Shown piece after piece: positions 1-9,478 of a stretch of DNA of 64,000 nucleotides; position 1 is the first letter of the stretch, and the number at the start of each line of letters is the position of its first letter. A program made the position numbers and the translations under genes. The notes below the pieces were generated by a model, which worked only from the letters and a program-made list of their open reading frames with translations, did not search any database and was not told where the DNA came from. Origin of the DNA: Persephonella marina EX-H1 (GTDB lineage: Bacteria > Aquificota > Aquificia > Aquificales > Hydrogenothermaceae); assembly GCF_000021565.1 (NCBI RefSeq), contig NC_012440.1, forward strand, positions 946,210 to 1,010,209, in the 5' to 3' direction.

Positions 1-941
1 TTTATCCTTTTATATTTTCTTTTCTTTATATTATCGCACTTGAGATATACCAGTTTTTCAGAGTTGATCTCCAGACAAGGGAGCTTAAAAGAGCCTTCTC
101 AAAATATCTCTCACCTGATGTTGTTGAGCAGATAGTAAAAGATCCTGAAAGTCTTGGATTAGGTGGTGAAGAGAAGGAGATCACAGTACTTTTTGCAGAT
201 ATAAGGGATTTTACAGTTATTACAGAAAAGCTGAGTCCACATCAGGTTGCTAAACTCCTCAATATATACTTTGACAGTATGACAAAGATCATTCTGGAGA
301 ATAAGGGACTTTTAGATAAATATATAGGTGATGCTATAATGGCTGTTTTTAATGCACCTTTAACTGTTCCGGATCATTCAGATAAAGCATGTAAGACAGC
401 CCTTGATATGGTTAAAAGGCTTGATCAGGTAAACAGAAATTTAGAGAAGCAGAACCTCCCACATTTAAAAATAGGTATCGGGATCAATACAGGGAGAGCG
501 ATTATAGGAAATCTTGGATCATCTTTAAGATTTGAGTATACAGCTATTGGAGATACTGTAAACCTTGCATCAAGGCTTGAAGGACTTAACAGGATCTACG
601 GAACTGATATTATAGTCTCCCAGTTTACAGTAAGTAAGGTAAAATCAGACTTTCTATTCAGAAAGCTTGACAGGGTTAGAGTAAAAGGAAAAGAGGAAGC
701 CGTTGAGATCTACCAGTTAATGGAAAAGAGTGAAAGGAATAAAAATATTAAGATCCTTTACGAGAAGGCTCTTGAACATTATTTTAATACTGAGTTCAGT
801 ACGGCACAGGAGATTTTTAAAAAGTTGTGGGTAGAGTATGAAGACTATCCTTCAAAGATCCTTTTAGAAAGATCTGAGTATTATATTAAAAATCCACCTG
901 AAGAGGGCTGGGAAGGTATCTATGAGTTCAAAGAAAAATAA
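1..941 (+). CDS. Class III adenylate/guanylate cyclase, 5'-truncated by the window edge
   Basis: The reading frame is open from base 3, so the gene begins outside the window. What remains is the end of a hydrophobic segment, a short linker and a class III nucleotide cyclase catalytic domain that makes cAMP (or cGMP) from the triphosphate. Visible family motifs are FADIRDFT with the first metal-binding Asp, then GDAIMAVF with the second, then IGDTVNLASRLEGL. The membrane segment directly before the catalytic domain suits the CHASE2-cyclase architecture, but the sensor is not visible. About 60 residues follow the catalytic domain and look helical. The 3' end overlaps the next gene, a predicted class II cyclic-nucleotide phosphodiesterase, by 20 bases, so synthesis and breakdown are probably co-translated. 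Substrate choice between ATP and GTP cannot be settled here. Confidence 0.9.
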   Translation, partial: YPFIFSFLYIIALEIYQFFRVDLQTRELKRAFSKYLSPDVVEQIVKDPESLGLGGEEKEITVLFADIRDFTVITEKLSPHQVAKLLNIYFDSMTKIILENKGLLDKYIGDAIMAVFNAPLTVPDHSDKACKTALDMVKRLDQVNRNLEKQNLPHLKIGIGINTGRAIIGNLGSSLRFEYTAIGDTVNLASRLEGLNRIYGTDIIVSQFTVSKVKSDFLFRKLDRVRVKGKEEAVEIYQLMEKSERNKNIKILYEKALEHYFNTEFSTAQEIFKKLWVEYEDYPSKILLERSEYYIKNPPEEGWEGIYEFKEK

Positions 942-1686
942 AATCAGGGTTTTAGGTGCTTACGGCAGCAAATACAGGGACATGAATCCCTCCACATTTC
1001 TTATTAATGATACTGTATGTATAGACGCAGGTAATATAATTGAACCTCTAAAAGAAGATATATTTAAGATCTCACACATATTTCTCACACATTCTCATTT
1101 TGATCATATAAGTGATATACCATTCCTTCTGGATCTAACATACTCTAAAAGGGAGAAACCTCTTTATCTGTACGCTCTGAAAGATACGATAAACACATTG
1201 AAGGAAGATCTTTTTAATCAGAGTATTTGGCCAGATTTTTCAAAGATAAAGCTTCCACAAACTGGAGAACCTGCCCTCCAGTTTATAGAGATATCATATT
1301 ATGAGGAGTATACAGTTGATGGTATAAGGGTAAAAACTTTTCCTTCAGAACATACAGTGCCAACTTCAGGTTTTATTATAAACGATCAGATACTTATATC
1401 AGGAGATACAGTATCAACAGATGTTATAATCAATCAGCTTAAAGAGAACCCTGATATTAAAAAGGTTTTCATAGATATCTCCTTCCCTGAAAGACTGGAA
1501 GATATCGCATACAAAAGTAAACACCACTCAACAAAAACTGTGAGGGATCTCATAAGAAAGTTAAATGGTCATATCAGTATATACGGATACCATCTGAAAC
1601 CTCTGTATGCCGAGGAGATAAAGAAAGAGCTAAAAGATGAGAGAGTTTCTTTTCTGGAAGAGGAGGACAGATTTTACTTTTTATAA
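922..1686 (+). CDS. Metallo-beta-lactamase-fold hydrolase, probable class II cAMP phosphodiesterase
   Basis: A 254-residue MBL-fold protein. The metal motif HSHFDH lies at residues 57-62 (H57, H59, D61, H62). Further conserved positions are the His in SEHTVP, the Asp in ISGDT, and a late His pair in KSKHHS. The HxHxDH motif followed by I-S-D-I-P, and the segment IDISFPERLEDIA before the late histidines, resemble class II 3',5'-cyclic nucleotide phosphodiesterases more than glyoxalase or RNase Z relatives. The gene overlaps the upstream cyclase by 20 bases, which strengthens the cAMP assignment. It also overlaps the convergent GGDEF-EAL gene by 13 bases. The start ATG lies inside the cyclase coding region. 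A generic MBL hydrolase is the alternative. Confidence 0.75.
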   Translation: MSSKKNKIRVLGAYGSKYRDMNPSTFLINDTVCIDAGNIIEPLKEDIFKISHIFLTHSHFDHISDIPFLLDLTYSKREKPLYLYALKDTINTLKEDLFNQSIWPDFSKIKLPQTGEPALQFIEISYYEEYTVDGIRVKTFPSEHTVPTSGFIINDQILISGDTVSTDVIINQLKENPDIKKVFIDISFPERLEDIAYKSKHHSTKTVRDLIRKLNGHISIYGYHLKPLYAEEIKKELKDERVSFLEEEDRFYFL

Positions 1687-4217
1687 AAATGGGGTGATGG
1701 TCTTCCTATATAATAACCCTGTGCATAATCAATACCGACAGATTTTACAGCCTCAAGAATAACCTCATTTTCAACATACTCTGCAACAGTTTTTATTCCT
1801 AAATTCTTTGTTAATGTTGTTATACTGAGAACAAAGGCTCTGTCTTTAGGATTTTTTACCATACTTCTTATAAAATCACCCTCAATTTTCACTATATCTA
1901 TCGGGAATCTCTTTATATAATGGAAAGATGAAAATCCAGAACCAAAGTCATCTATCGCAAACTTAAATCCTTCATCTTTAAGTTTCATAACAAAATCTTC
2001 AAGTATGCTTATATTACTTACAGTCTCCCTCTCTGTTATCTCAAATACTATATTGGAAGGATTTAGATGGTAATCTGAAACAAGGGATTTTATACTCTCT
2101 AAAAACTCCTTTGACATGATAGCTTTTGGAGATAGGTTCATAAATAAAACACCCTCATAGTTTTCCTCTTTAACCTTTTTGAATGTGTTTTCCATAAGAA
2201 CCAGATCAAGTTTATGTATCACTCCCATCTTTTCAGCTACTCTTATGAACTCATCCGCCTTCAATGTTTTGACCTCATTCTCGATTCTACACAGAACCTC
2301 ATGTATATAAACCTGATCCTCTTTAATATCAAGAATAGGCTGGAAGTACGGTATAACTTTTTTGTTCTCAATGGCATTCAGTATGGTAATGTTTAACTTT
2401 CCTATCTTTTTATAAATCTGTTCAACATCATCTTCAGTTGGGAGGTAGACAGAACCTTTGTTTTCCATCTTTACTTTATGAAGGATGTTGTCTGCAAACA
2501 GGAAAAGATCCTTTGCATCCTTACCATGATCCGGATAAACAGCCATACCTATTGACGCTGAAACCTTAACCTTTGATCCATCAGTTGCTATGAGGAAAAA
2601 TCTATTTATGCTGTCAATGATATCTTTAGCTATACTGTAGCCCTTTTCAGCATCGGTTAAAGGAAGTATAACAGCAAACTCATCACCACCGTATCTTGCA
2701 ACAATATCTCCTCTTCTAATAGTATCCCTTATTATCTGTGCTATCTTCTGAAGGATAATATCACCGAAACCGTATCCGTATGTATCATTTATAGCCTTAA
2801 AGTTATCTATATCTATAGTCAATAGTGTAAACTTGTAGCCGTGTCTGTCAGCCCTGGCTATCTCGTAATTTAAAAGCTCCCAGAAGACCTTCTGATTGTA
2901 AAGACCTGTTATAGAATCCCTCGTTGAGTAGTACTCTATCTCCTTTGAATATTTATTGATAGCCTTAACTGAGATTATAAGATTCAGGAATGTTGAGAGT
3001 ATACTGTCAATAATAAGAACCTTCGTTTTGTCAGTCTGAACCTCAGGTAAAATCCCTATTCCAACAACCCCACCAATTCCTGGCTCATCAAGAAGCAGAC
3101 ATCTCTTTCTGTATTTTATCTTCTTTCCTATAAATCTTGGGATACATCTCTTCCTGTCAATGATGTTATGTCTTATATTTATTCTGGAACCTTCTGATGT
3201 GGTAAAACATTCTCCCATTCTTGACAGTGCGAGATTTTCAAAATCTTTTTTCATCTGAGGGTGAGGTTCAAACACCCAGAACATCTCAATATCGTAACTG
3301 TTTTCACCTGACTGGAATATTGAAAACATAGAATAAACTGGAAGAATCTTACTGACCTCCAGTAACATCTGATTTATGTAATCTCTCCAGTCCTTTATAA
3401 CAGCAGAAGTCAAGACAAACTTCTCAAGAAGTTTTATCTCAAACTCAAGCATATCCTTATCAACAGCTATGGTTTTCAACTTATCTATAAGATGCTGAAA
3501 ACCAGTATAAACAAGGTGAAACTCTTTTAATTCAAACTCATCAGGATGAAACTCAATTTTTGAAAGATCTGAGATAGATTCAACCTCGTTTATTTTTTCA
3601 TTCAGTTTATCTATATACTGTTTTATCTTTCTGTTTATTAAAAATGCTATACCTACAGCTATAGCAATAGGCAGAGGGAAGATAGCTATAAGTGAAAGAG
3701 CAAAATCACCTTTTGCCGAGGCTACAAACTGTCTTATATTCTGTTTAACCTCAATAACTCCAAGAACATCTCCTATATCTGCATTATAATGGCATGTCTG
3801 GCAGATCTTTTCAGCTTTTAACGGATGTATGAGCCTCAGAACACCTTCCCTCTCAACGGTAACATCCTCCCCTTCGTTAAAAGCTTTCAGTATATATCTG
3901 TCTACCTCGTTCTGTTCTATCTTACCGAACAGTTCCTCTACAATCTTTCCTCTGTATATGTTAACAGTGTATAGGCTTTTCTCAAATGCTTTCTGGTTCG
4001 CTTCCAGAAACTCCTCAAGATCCTCCCTTGACCATCCCCTTTTCATTATTTGGAACATAGAATTAAAGGTCTGTTTTGCAAGAGTATGTGATTCCTCATA
4101 GGCTCTTTTCTTGAGATGTTCTGTGTATATATTACTTACAGCAAAATAAAAATAGCTGTAAACCACTGCAGCTCCAACCAGAATAAAGGTTAGTATTATT
4201 CCCTTCAGACTTTTCAT
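1674..4217 (-). CDS. Membrane GGDEF-EAL protein with a periplasmic c-type haem motif
   Basis: An 847-residue inner-membrane protein. A transmembrane segment (about 7-28) leads into a periplasmic sensor domain ending before a second membrane segment (about 172-194). The sensor contains CQTCH at 139-143, a CxxCH covalent haem c motif. A cytoplasmic GAF-like region of uncertain identity follows (about 255-420). The GGDEF domain has an intact GGDEF at 510-514 and an RxxD inhibitory site (RRGD, 501-504), so diguanylate cyclase activity is plausible. In the C-terminal EAL domain the signature reads EVL (640-642) instead of EAL, but the Asn, Glu and DDFGSG catalytic motifs are kept, so phosphodiesterase activity may also survive. 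Redox or gas sensing through haem is inferred. The gene is transcribed divergently from the ABC exporter across about 200 bp. Confidence 0.9.
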   Translation of the reverse strand: MKSLKGIILTFILVGAAVVYSYFYFAVSNIYTEHLKKRAYEESHTLAKQTFNSMFQIMKRGWSREDLEEFLEANQKAFEKSLYTVNIYRGKIVEELFGKIEQNEVDRYILKAFNEGEDVTVEREGVLRLIHPLKAEKICQTCHYNADIGDVLGVIEVKQNIRQFVASAKGDFALSLIAIFPLPIAIAVGIAFLINRKIKQYIDKLNEKINEVESISDLSKIEFHPDEFELKEFHLVYTGFQHLIDKLKTIAVDKDMLEFEIKLLEKFVLTSAVIKDWRDYINQMLLEVSKILPVYSMFSIFQSGENSYDIEMFWVFEPHPQMKKDFENLALSRMGECFTTSEGSRINIRHNIIDRKRCIPRFIGKKIKYRKRCLLLDEPGIGGVVGIGILPEVQTDKTKVLIIDSILSTFLNLIISVKAINKYSKEIEYYSTRDSITGLYNQKVFWELLNYEIARADRHGYKFTLLTIDIDNFKAINDTYGYGFGDIILQKIAQIIRDTIRRGDIVARYGGDEFAVILPLTDAEKGYSIAKDIIDSINRFFLIATDGSKVKVSASIGMAVYPDHGKDAKDLFLFADNILHKVKMENKGSVYLPTEDDVEQIYKKIGKLNITILNAIENKKVIPYFQPILDIKEDQVYIHEVLCRIENEVKTLKADEFIRVAEKMGVIHKLDLVLMENTFKKVKEENYEGVLFMNLSPKAIMSKEFLESIKSLVSDYHLNPSNIVFEITERETVSNISILEDFVMKLKDEGFKFAIDDFGSGFSSFHYIKRFPIDIVKIEGDFIRSMVKNPKDRAFVLSITTLTKNLGIKTVAEYVENEVILEAVKSVGIDYAQGYYIGRPSPHFYKK

Positions 4218-4421
4218 ACTGCACCTTACTGTTCAGAAAGAAACATATACTGAACGCCTGATGTCATATATTAATACTCCTGAGTAAGTAGTAAAAACTA
4301 TTAATTTTATTAAATAATATAAATAATTATTCGTAACAAGTCTATCTTTTGTTTAGTAATGGTGATGGGAGTTTAAAAATGGTACTATAGAATACTGTTG
4401 AAAATCTGCCAGGGTTAAGAT

Positions 4422-6194
4422 ATGTACAGCTGGAAAAGTATATTTGATGAGATAAAAAAGTACAGAAGAGAGTTAATAGCGGGACATATACTTGCAGTTC
4501 TTGCTATCTGTGTAAGTGTTCCCACACCTCTTTTTCTTCCTTTACTTGTTGATGAGGTGTTATTGAACAAACCCGGTATTTTTATAAGAACATTTGAGAG
4601 ATTCTTTGGAGAAGGTAATGCTGTTATATATACGGCTACAGCCCTTATTATTGTACTTGTTATGAGATTTCTGTTTTTTGTATTCAATGCTGTTCAGGCA
4701 AAGATATTCACAACCATATCTAAAAATGTAACTTACAAAATCAGGGAAGATCTGATAAAGCACCTCCAGAAGGTATCAATGGCAGAGTTTGAGACGGTTG
4801 GATCAGGAGGTATAGCTTCAAAACTTGTTACAGATATAAACACACTTGATGATTTTATTGGAAAGACTGTGAGCAGGTTCATAATATCTGTTCTGACAAT
4901 AATAGGCGTTGCCGTTGTCCTGATACTGATAAACTGGAAGCTTGGACTTCTTATAGTCTTTCTCAATCCTGTTGTTATTTATTTCACAACTGTTGTAGGA
5001 AGGAAGATTGGAAAGCTTAAAGGGAAGGAGAACAAAGCTGTTGAAAAATTCCAGGAAAAACTTACTGAAACTCTTGATCTTTTCTGGCAGATAAGGGCAA
5101 GTAACAGGGAAAAAACATTTTTCAGATACGTTATAGACACAGCAAGGGAAGTTAGAGATACAGCTGTAGAGTTTGGATGGAAAAGTGATGCTGCTACAAG
5201 ACTTTCAATGCTCGTTTTCCTGGCAGGTTATGAGGTTTTCAGAGCAACAAGTATACTTTTTGTTGCCTATTCTGATCTTACCATAGGGCTGATGCTTGCA
5301 ATATTTGGTTATCTGTGGGTTATGATGACGCCTGTTCAGGAACTGCTGAACATCCAGTATGCTTACCATTCAGCTACTGCGGCACTTGACAGGATTAATT
5401 CAATATTCAGTATGAAAAAAGAACCTGAATACCCACACATTCTTAATCCCTTTAAAAATAAAGAGACCTGTTCTATACAGCTTAAGGAAGTTTATTTCTC
5501 TTATGATGGGAAGAATATGATCCTTGAAGGTATAAATCTGAAAGCTGATAAAGGCAAAAAGATAGCTATTGTAGGTGCAAGCGGAAGTGGAAAAACAACA
5601 CTGGCTCATATTATGGTCGGTTTTTACCCTGTTGATAGGGGAGATATCCTTTACGATGGTATATCTGTTAAGGAGATAGGCCTTGATGTTGTAAGAGATA
5701 ACGTTTCACTTGTTCTGCAGAGTCCTATGATGTTTAACGATACTGTGAGATTTAATCTGACCCTTGGAAAAGATATTCCTGAGGAGAAGATCTGGGAGGC
5801 TTTAGAGATTGCCCAGATGAAAGATTTTGTTATAAATCTTCCAGACAGACTTGAGACAGTTGTTGGTAAAAATGGAGTAAGACTGTCAGGTGGACAGAGA
5901 CAGAGGCTTGCTATAGCAAGAATGATACTCCAGAATCCGAAAATTGTTATACTTGATGAGTCAACATCAGCTCTTGATACACAGACAGAGTACAGGCTTT
6001 TCAAGGCACTACAGAGATACCTTAAAAACAAAACAACAATTATAATAGCCCACAGACTTAGCACAGTTCAGCAGGCGGACTATATTTATGTTCTTGACAG
6101 AGGAAAAATTGTTGAAGAAGGAACACATGAACAGCTTATGAAAGAGGAAGGACTTTACAACGAATATATGAAAAAACATTATATGGCAGGTTAA
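4422..6194 (+). CDS. ABC exporter, fused membrane and ATPase domains (MsbA/multidrug type)
   Basis: A 590-residue half-transporter that would work as a homodimer in the inner membrane. Residues 1-320 hold the exporter membrane domain. The ATPase domain has Walker A GASGSGKTT (385-393), a Q-loop Gln at 433, the signature LSGGQ (488-492), Walker B IVILDE (508-513) and an H-loop His at 544. Both halves are of normal length. The family covers lipid A flippases (MsbA), peptide exporters and drug exporters; nothing here fixes the substrate. The next gene, a DNA helicase, starts two bases after this stop codon, so the two are probably co-transcribed although their functions seem unrelated. Confidence 0.9.
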   Translation: MYSWKSIFDEIKKYRRELIAGHILAVLAICVSVPTPLFLPLLVDEVLLNKPGIFIRTFERFFGEGNAVIYTATALIIVLVMRFLFFVFNAVQAKIFTTISKNVTYKIREDLIKHLQKVSMAEFETVGSGGIASKLVTDINTLDDFIGKTVSRFIISVLTIIGVAVVLILINWKLGLLIVFLNPVVIYFTTVVGRKIGKLKGKENKAVEKFQEKLTETLDLFWQIRASNREKTFFRYVIDTAREVRDTAVEFGWKSDAATRLSMLVFLAGYEVFRATSILFVAYSDLTIGLMLAIFGYLWVMMTPVQELLNIQYAYHSATAALDRINSIFSMKKEPEYPHILNPFKNKETCSIQLKEVYFSYDGKNMILEGINLKADKGKKIAIVGASGSGKTTLAHIMVGFYPVDRGDILYDGISVKEIGLDVVRDNVSLVLQSPMMFNDTVRFNLTLGKDIPEEKIWEALEIAQMKDFVINLPDRLETVVGKNGVRLSGGQRQRLAIARMILQNPKIVILDESTSALDTQTEYRLFKALQRYLKNKTTIIIAHRLSTVQQADYIYVLDRGKIVEEGTHEQLMKEEGLYNEYMKKHYMAG

Positions 6195-6196
6195 AG

Positions 6197-8287
6197 ATGG
6201 AAGTTATTGAAGGACTTAATGAGAAACAGGCAGAGGCTGTATTATACTTTGGATCTCCCCTTCTTGTTCTTGCAGGTGCAGGATCAGGTAAAACAAAGGT
6301 AATAACACACAAGATAATATTTCTTATTAAAGAGTTGGAGATACCTTTAGACAGAATATTGGCTATTACCTTCACCAATAAAGCTGCCTCTGAGATGAAA
6401 GAGAGGGTTAAAAACTATCTCGGTTTAGAGGAAGAGCCCCAGTGGATATCAACATTTCACAGTTTCTGTGTAAAGGTTTTAAGATCAGAGGCAGAAAGTA
6501 TCGGTTACTCAAGGGATTTTATCATTTACGATGAAGAGGACAGTAAGAAGGCTATAAAGGATGTTGTAAAGGAGCTGAACCTGAACTCAGATCTATATAA
6601 ACCTGAGAGGGTAAAACATATATTCTCAAATATAAAACAGTCCCTTGATGACACAGTTTTAGAGTTTTACTCTTTCACTATGCCCCATCTTCCAGAGATC
6701 TATAAAAAGTATGAAGAGCATTTAGCTTTCAGTAATGCTATGGATTTTGATGATCTTCTGATAAATGTTGTAAAACTCTTCAACCAAAACCCAGATATTC
6801 TAAAAAGGTGGCAGAACAGATTTGATTACATACTTGTAGATGAGTATCAGGATACAAATAAGGTCCAGCACCAGATATTGAAGCTTTTAGTTGGAGATAG
6901 GGATTGCATAACTGTTGTTGGAGATCCGCAGCAGTGTATATACACATGGAGAGGGGCAAACCCTGAAAATATACTTGAGTTTGAGAAGGATTTTCCAGGA
7001 ACAAAAATAATAAAGCTTGAGAGAAACTACAGATCAACAGAAAAGATACTCTCAATCGCAAACAAAGTTATATCAGGATCAAAGGGAAGATGGAAAGAGA
7101 AGATACTTAAACTCTGGACTGACAGGAAAGGTGGAGAAGATATTTACCTTATCAGACTGGATACAGACAAGCATGAAAGCGGTTTCATAGGTAAGATGAT
7201 TAAAAAGATAATCTCAGATGAAGGCTACAGCTACAGAGATTTTGCTGTTTTAATAAGAATGTCATATGTATCAAGGAATATTGAAGAGGCATTTATCAAC
7301 CTTAAGATACCTTACCAGATAGTTGGTGGTGTTAAGTTCTTTGAGAGGGCCGAGGTAAAGGATATCCTCGCATATCTTAGATTTGCGTTGCTGCCGAAAG
7401 ACACACAGGCATTTAAAAGGATAATAAACCTCCCTTCAAGGGGAATAGGTGATAAAACGATTGAAAAGATAAGATCTTTCTATGAGAGAGACTGGCTTCA
7501 GGCTCTTGAAGACTCATACAATCATCTCTCCCCAAAAATCAGGATGAGAGTTCAGGAGTTTCTTGAGATTATAGAGACTGTCAGAAAGTACGGGAATGAA
7601 AAGCCCTCACAGATGGCAAAATATGTATTTGATGCTATAAATTACGAAGAGTACCTCGTATCAAAGTATCCTAAGGATTATGAAGACAGGATAGCAAACG
7701 TTAATGAGCTTTTTAACGCACTGAAAGAGGTTGAGAGATCAGGGAAAAGCCTGCTGGAGTTTCTTGAAGAAAGCTCTCTTTCCCAGGCTCAGGACAGCAT
7801 ACAGGAGGAGAACAGTGTTAAGATTATGACAGTTCATGCCTCTAAAGGTCTTGAGTTTCCGGTCGTTTTTATAGCAGGACTTGAAGAGGGCATATTCCCA
7901 AGTGGAAGATCTTTTGAGGATATTGAACAGATGGAAGAGGAGAGAAGGCTTTTTTATGTAGCTATAACAAGGGCAAAAGAGAAGCTTTTCCTTACATACT
8001 CAAAATACAGAGCCGGTTATGGCTCGCATTATAACGAAACAAAACCTTCGAGATTCTTACAGGATATAAAAGATGACCTGAAGATAATATCAACCCAGAG
8101 AGCTGTAAGGAAAAGATCGGATAAAGTTAATACTACAGTATCTTCAGATGATTTAAAGGTAGGTCAGGCTGTTAAACATGATATTTTTGGAAAGGGTGTT
8201 ATTACAAAGATAGATGGTAATAAAGCTGTTGTTATATTTGAGAAAGTTGGAGAGAAGACTATAAGAAAGGACTTTCTAAAGATATAA
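6197..8287 (+). CDS. uvrD: UvrD/PcrA-family superfamily I DNA helicase
   Basis: A 696-residue 3'-5' DNA helicase. Motifs seen include Walker A AGAGSGKT at 26-33, motif Ia TFTNKAASEM, motif II DEYQDTN from residue 215, motif III GDPQQCIYTWRGA, the YRST motif, and motifs V and VI (TVHASKGLEF, YVAITRAKE). The last 50 residues, roughly from VGQAVKHDIFGKGVI, resemble the Tudor-like RNA-polymerase-binding tail of PcrA/UvrD. Roles in nucleotide excision repair, replication restart and transcription-coupled repair are known for the family. The gene follows the ABC exporter with a two-base gap. A hairpin just beyond the stop separates it from the convergent outer-membrane protein gene. Confidence 0.93.
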   Translation: MEVIEGLNEKQAEAVLYFGSPLLVLAGAGSGKTKVITHKIIFLIKELEIPLDRILAITFTNKAASEMKERVKNYLGLEEEPQWISTFHSFCVKVLRSEAESIGYSRDFIIYDEEDSKKAIKDVVKELNLNSDLYKPERVKHIFSNIKQSLDDTVLEFYSFTMPHLPEIYKKYEEHLAFSNAMDFDDLLINVVKLFNQNPDILKRWQNRFDYILVDEYQDTNKVQHQILKLLVGDRDCITVVGDPQQCIYTWRGANPENILEFEKDFPGTKIIKLERNYRSTEKILSIANKVISGSKGRWKEKILKLWTDRKGGEDIYLIRLDTDKHESGFIGKMIKKIISDEGYSYRDFAVLIRMSYVSRNIEEAFINLKIPYQIVGGVKFFERAEVKDILAYLRFALLPKDTQAFKRIINLPSRGIGDKTIEKIRSFYERDWLQALEDSYNHLSPKIRMRVQEFLEIIETVRKYGNEKPSQMAKYVFDAINYEEYLVSKYPKDYEDRIANVNELFNALKEVERSGKSLLEFLEESSLSQAQDSIQEENSVKIMTVHASKGLEFPVVFIAGLEEGIFPSGRSFEDIEQMEEERRLFYVAITRAKEKLFLTYSKYRAGYGSHYNETKPSRFLQDIKDDLKIISTQRAVRKRSDKVNTTVSSDDLKVGQAVKHDIFGKGVITKIDGNKAVVIFEKVGEKTIRKDFLKI

Positions 8288-8288
8288 A

Positions 8289-8307
8289 AGGGTGGGATTA
8301 CCACCCT
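8289..8307 (-). terminator. Hairpin between convergent genes
   Basis: Perfect 7-bp arms AGGGTGG and CCACCCT surround a 5-base loop. On the minus strand the stem is followed by TTTTAT, so it best serves the outer-membrane protein gene, whose stop codon lies in the loop. It may also help end the helicase transcript. Confidence 0.7.
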
Positions 8308-9461
8308 ATGTAAAGTCCAAGTAGATATCTTCTGTCTTCATCCTGACCGGAGTATGCTCCAACTTCTTCAGCGTATGTGGTAAAGTTAAGAGTCAGCAGA
8401 GCAAGTCTGAGATCTACTCCCGCTGTAGCGTACCCCTGATAAGACCCTACCCTTATGGCAAATGTGGAAAGAGATGTGTCCCAGAGTTTTACCTCAGCAC
8501 CTAATCTTATTCTCTTACCTATATCACTGTCTTCCTCATAGTTATTCAGTATATCAACATAATCAGCTGCAAGTATCCATTCCTTGAATATACCTATTTT
8601 AGGTCTTAATGCTATACCGATATTTGCCGTCATTGGTATCTTTCCGGCATCTCCAAAATCAAGATCCCCTATATTAAGAACTGAGAAACCAACAGAAGGC
8701 CTCAGGAAAGAGTCCTGTGAAAAACTGTAAATAACCCCTGCATCAAAACCAACAGCAGTACCTGATTTTTTAAGTTCATCTGTTATGTAATCATCAAGAT
8801 TATCCTCATGTTCAACAAGCTCTCTTGATGTAAATGTATGTTTCAGAGATTCCCTGTGCAGATACTTTGCTGAAAATCCGGCAGATAATTTATTATTACC
8901 AAGATTAAGATCATAAGAAAGTCCAGCTACACCTCCGTAAGTAACGTTACTGTCTGTTTCAAGAACACCATCAGAACCAAAACCCTGGTGTGTTCTGTTG
9001 TCAGATTTTAATGATGCGAGAAAACCGACTGCAAAACCAATCCTGTCACCCTTTTTTGATATTGAGCTGTAATCTGTTATATCAAGATGAAGGTTTTTTC
9101 CCTGGTATGCTTTTAAAACCTCATTTACAGCGTATAGTTGATCATCAGAATCATCACCATCTGGAGGAAGATAATCTCCATCTTTAGCATCAAGAGCATC
9201 AGACAGATCATTTATAAAATCAAGTGTGTTTTTTGATACACCAACAGATGCCTTTACAAGATTAACCTCAAATCCAGCTTCTTTCTTGATAAAACTTAAG
9301 CCAGCAGGGTTATAAAAAACGGATGATGCTGTTCCACCTACAGCAATGTAAGCACCTCCCATTCCCATAGCCCTTGGGTCTTTATAAAGATATGGATATT
9401 CGTATGTTACGGCCAGAGCTGGAAATGATATCAGTCCAAGAGATAAAACTATCTTCTTCAT
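8298..9461 (-). CDS. Predicted outer-membrane beta-barrel protein (TraF_2/PorV-like)
   Basis: A 387-residue exported protein with a signal peptide ending near ALA at residue 17. After the signal comes a segment with DPRAMGMGGAYIAVG and then SSVFYNPAGLS, the N-terminal signature of the conjugal transfer TraF_2 and PorV/FadL-like outer-membrane barrels. The rest alternates polar and hydrophobic residues as in beta strands, and the chain ends in an aromatic residue (W), as many barrels do. Despite the family name nothing suggests conjugation here. A Cys-rich lipoprotein gene lies 17 bases upstream in the same direction, so the two probably form an envelope unit. The ligand or function is unknown. 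Confidence 0.75.
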   Translation of the reverse strand: MKKIVLSLGLISFPALAVTYEYPYLYKDPRAMGMGGAYIAVGGTASSVFYNPAGLSFIKKEAGFEVNLVKASVGVSKNTLDFINDLSDALDAKDGDYLPPDGDDSDDQLYAVNEVLKAYQGKNLHLDITDYSSISKKGDRIGFAVGFLASLKSDNRTHQGFGSDGVLETDSNVTYGGVAGLSYDLNLGNNKLSAGFSAKYLHRESLKHTFTSRELVEHEDNLDDYITDELKKSGTAVGFDAGVIYSFSQDSFLRPSVGFSVLNIGDLDFGDAGKIPMTANIGIALRPKIGIFKEWILAADYVDILNNYEEDSDIGKRIRLGAEVKLWDTSLSTFAIRVGSYQGYATAGVDLRLALLTLNFTTYAEEVGAYSGQDEDRRYLLGLYIGW

Positions 9462-9478
9462 ATTGTATCCCCCCTTGT

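Noticed and set aside
8298-9461. TraF_2-like gene as evidence for a conjugative element
   Set aside because: There are no relaxase, coupling protein or type IV secretion genes nearby, and the family name is misleading for these barrels.
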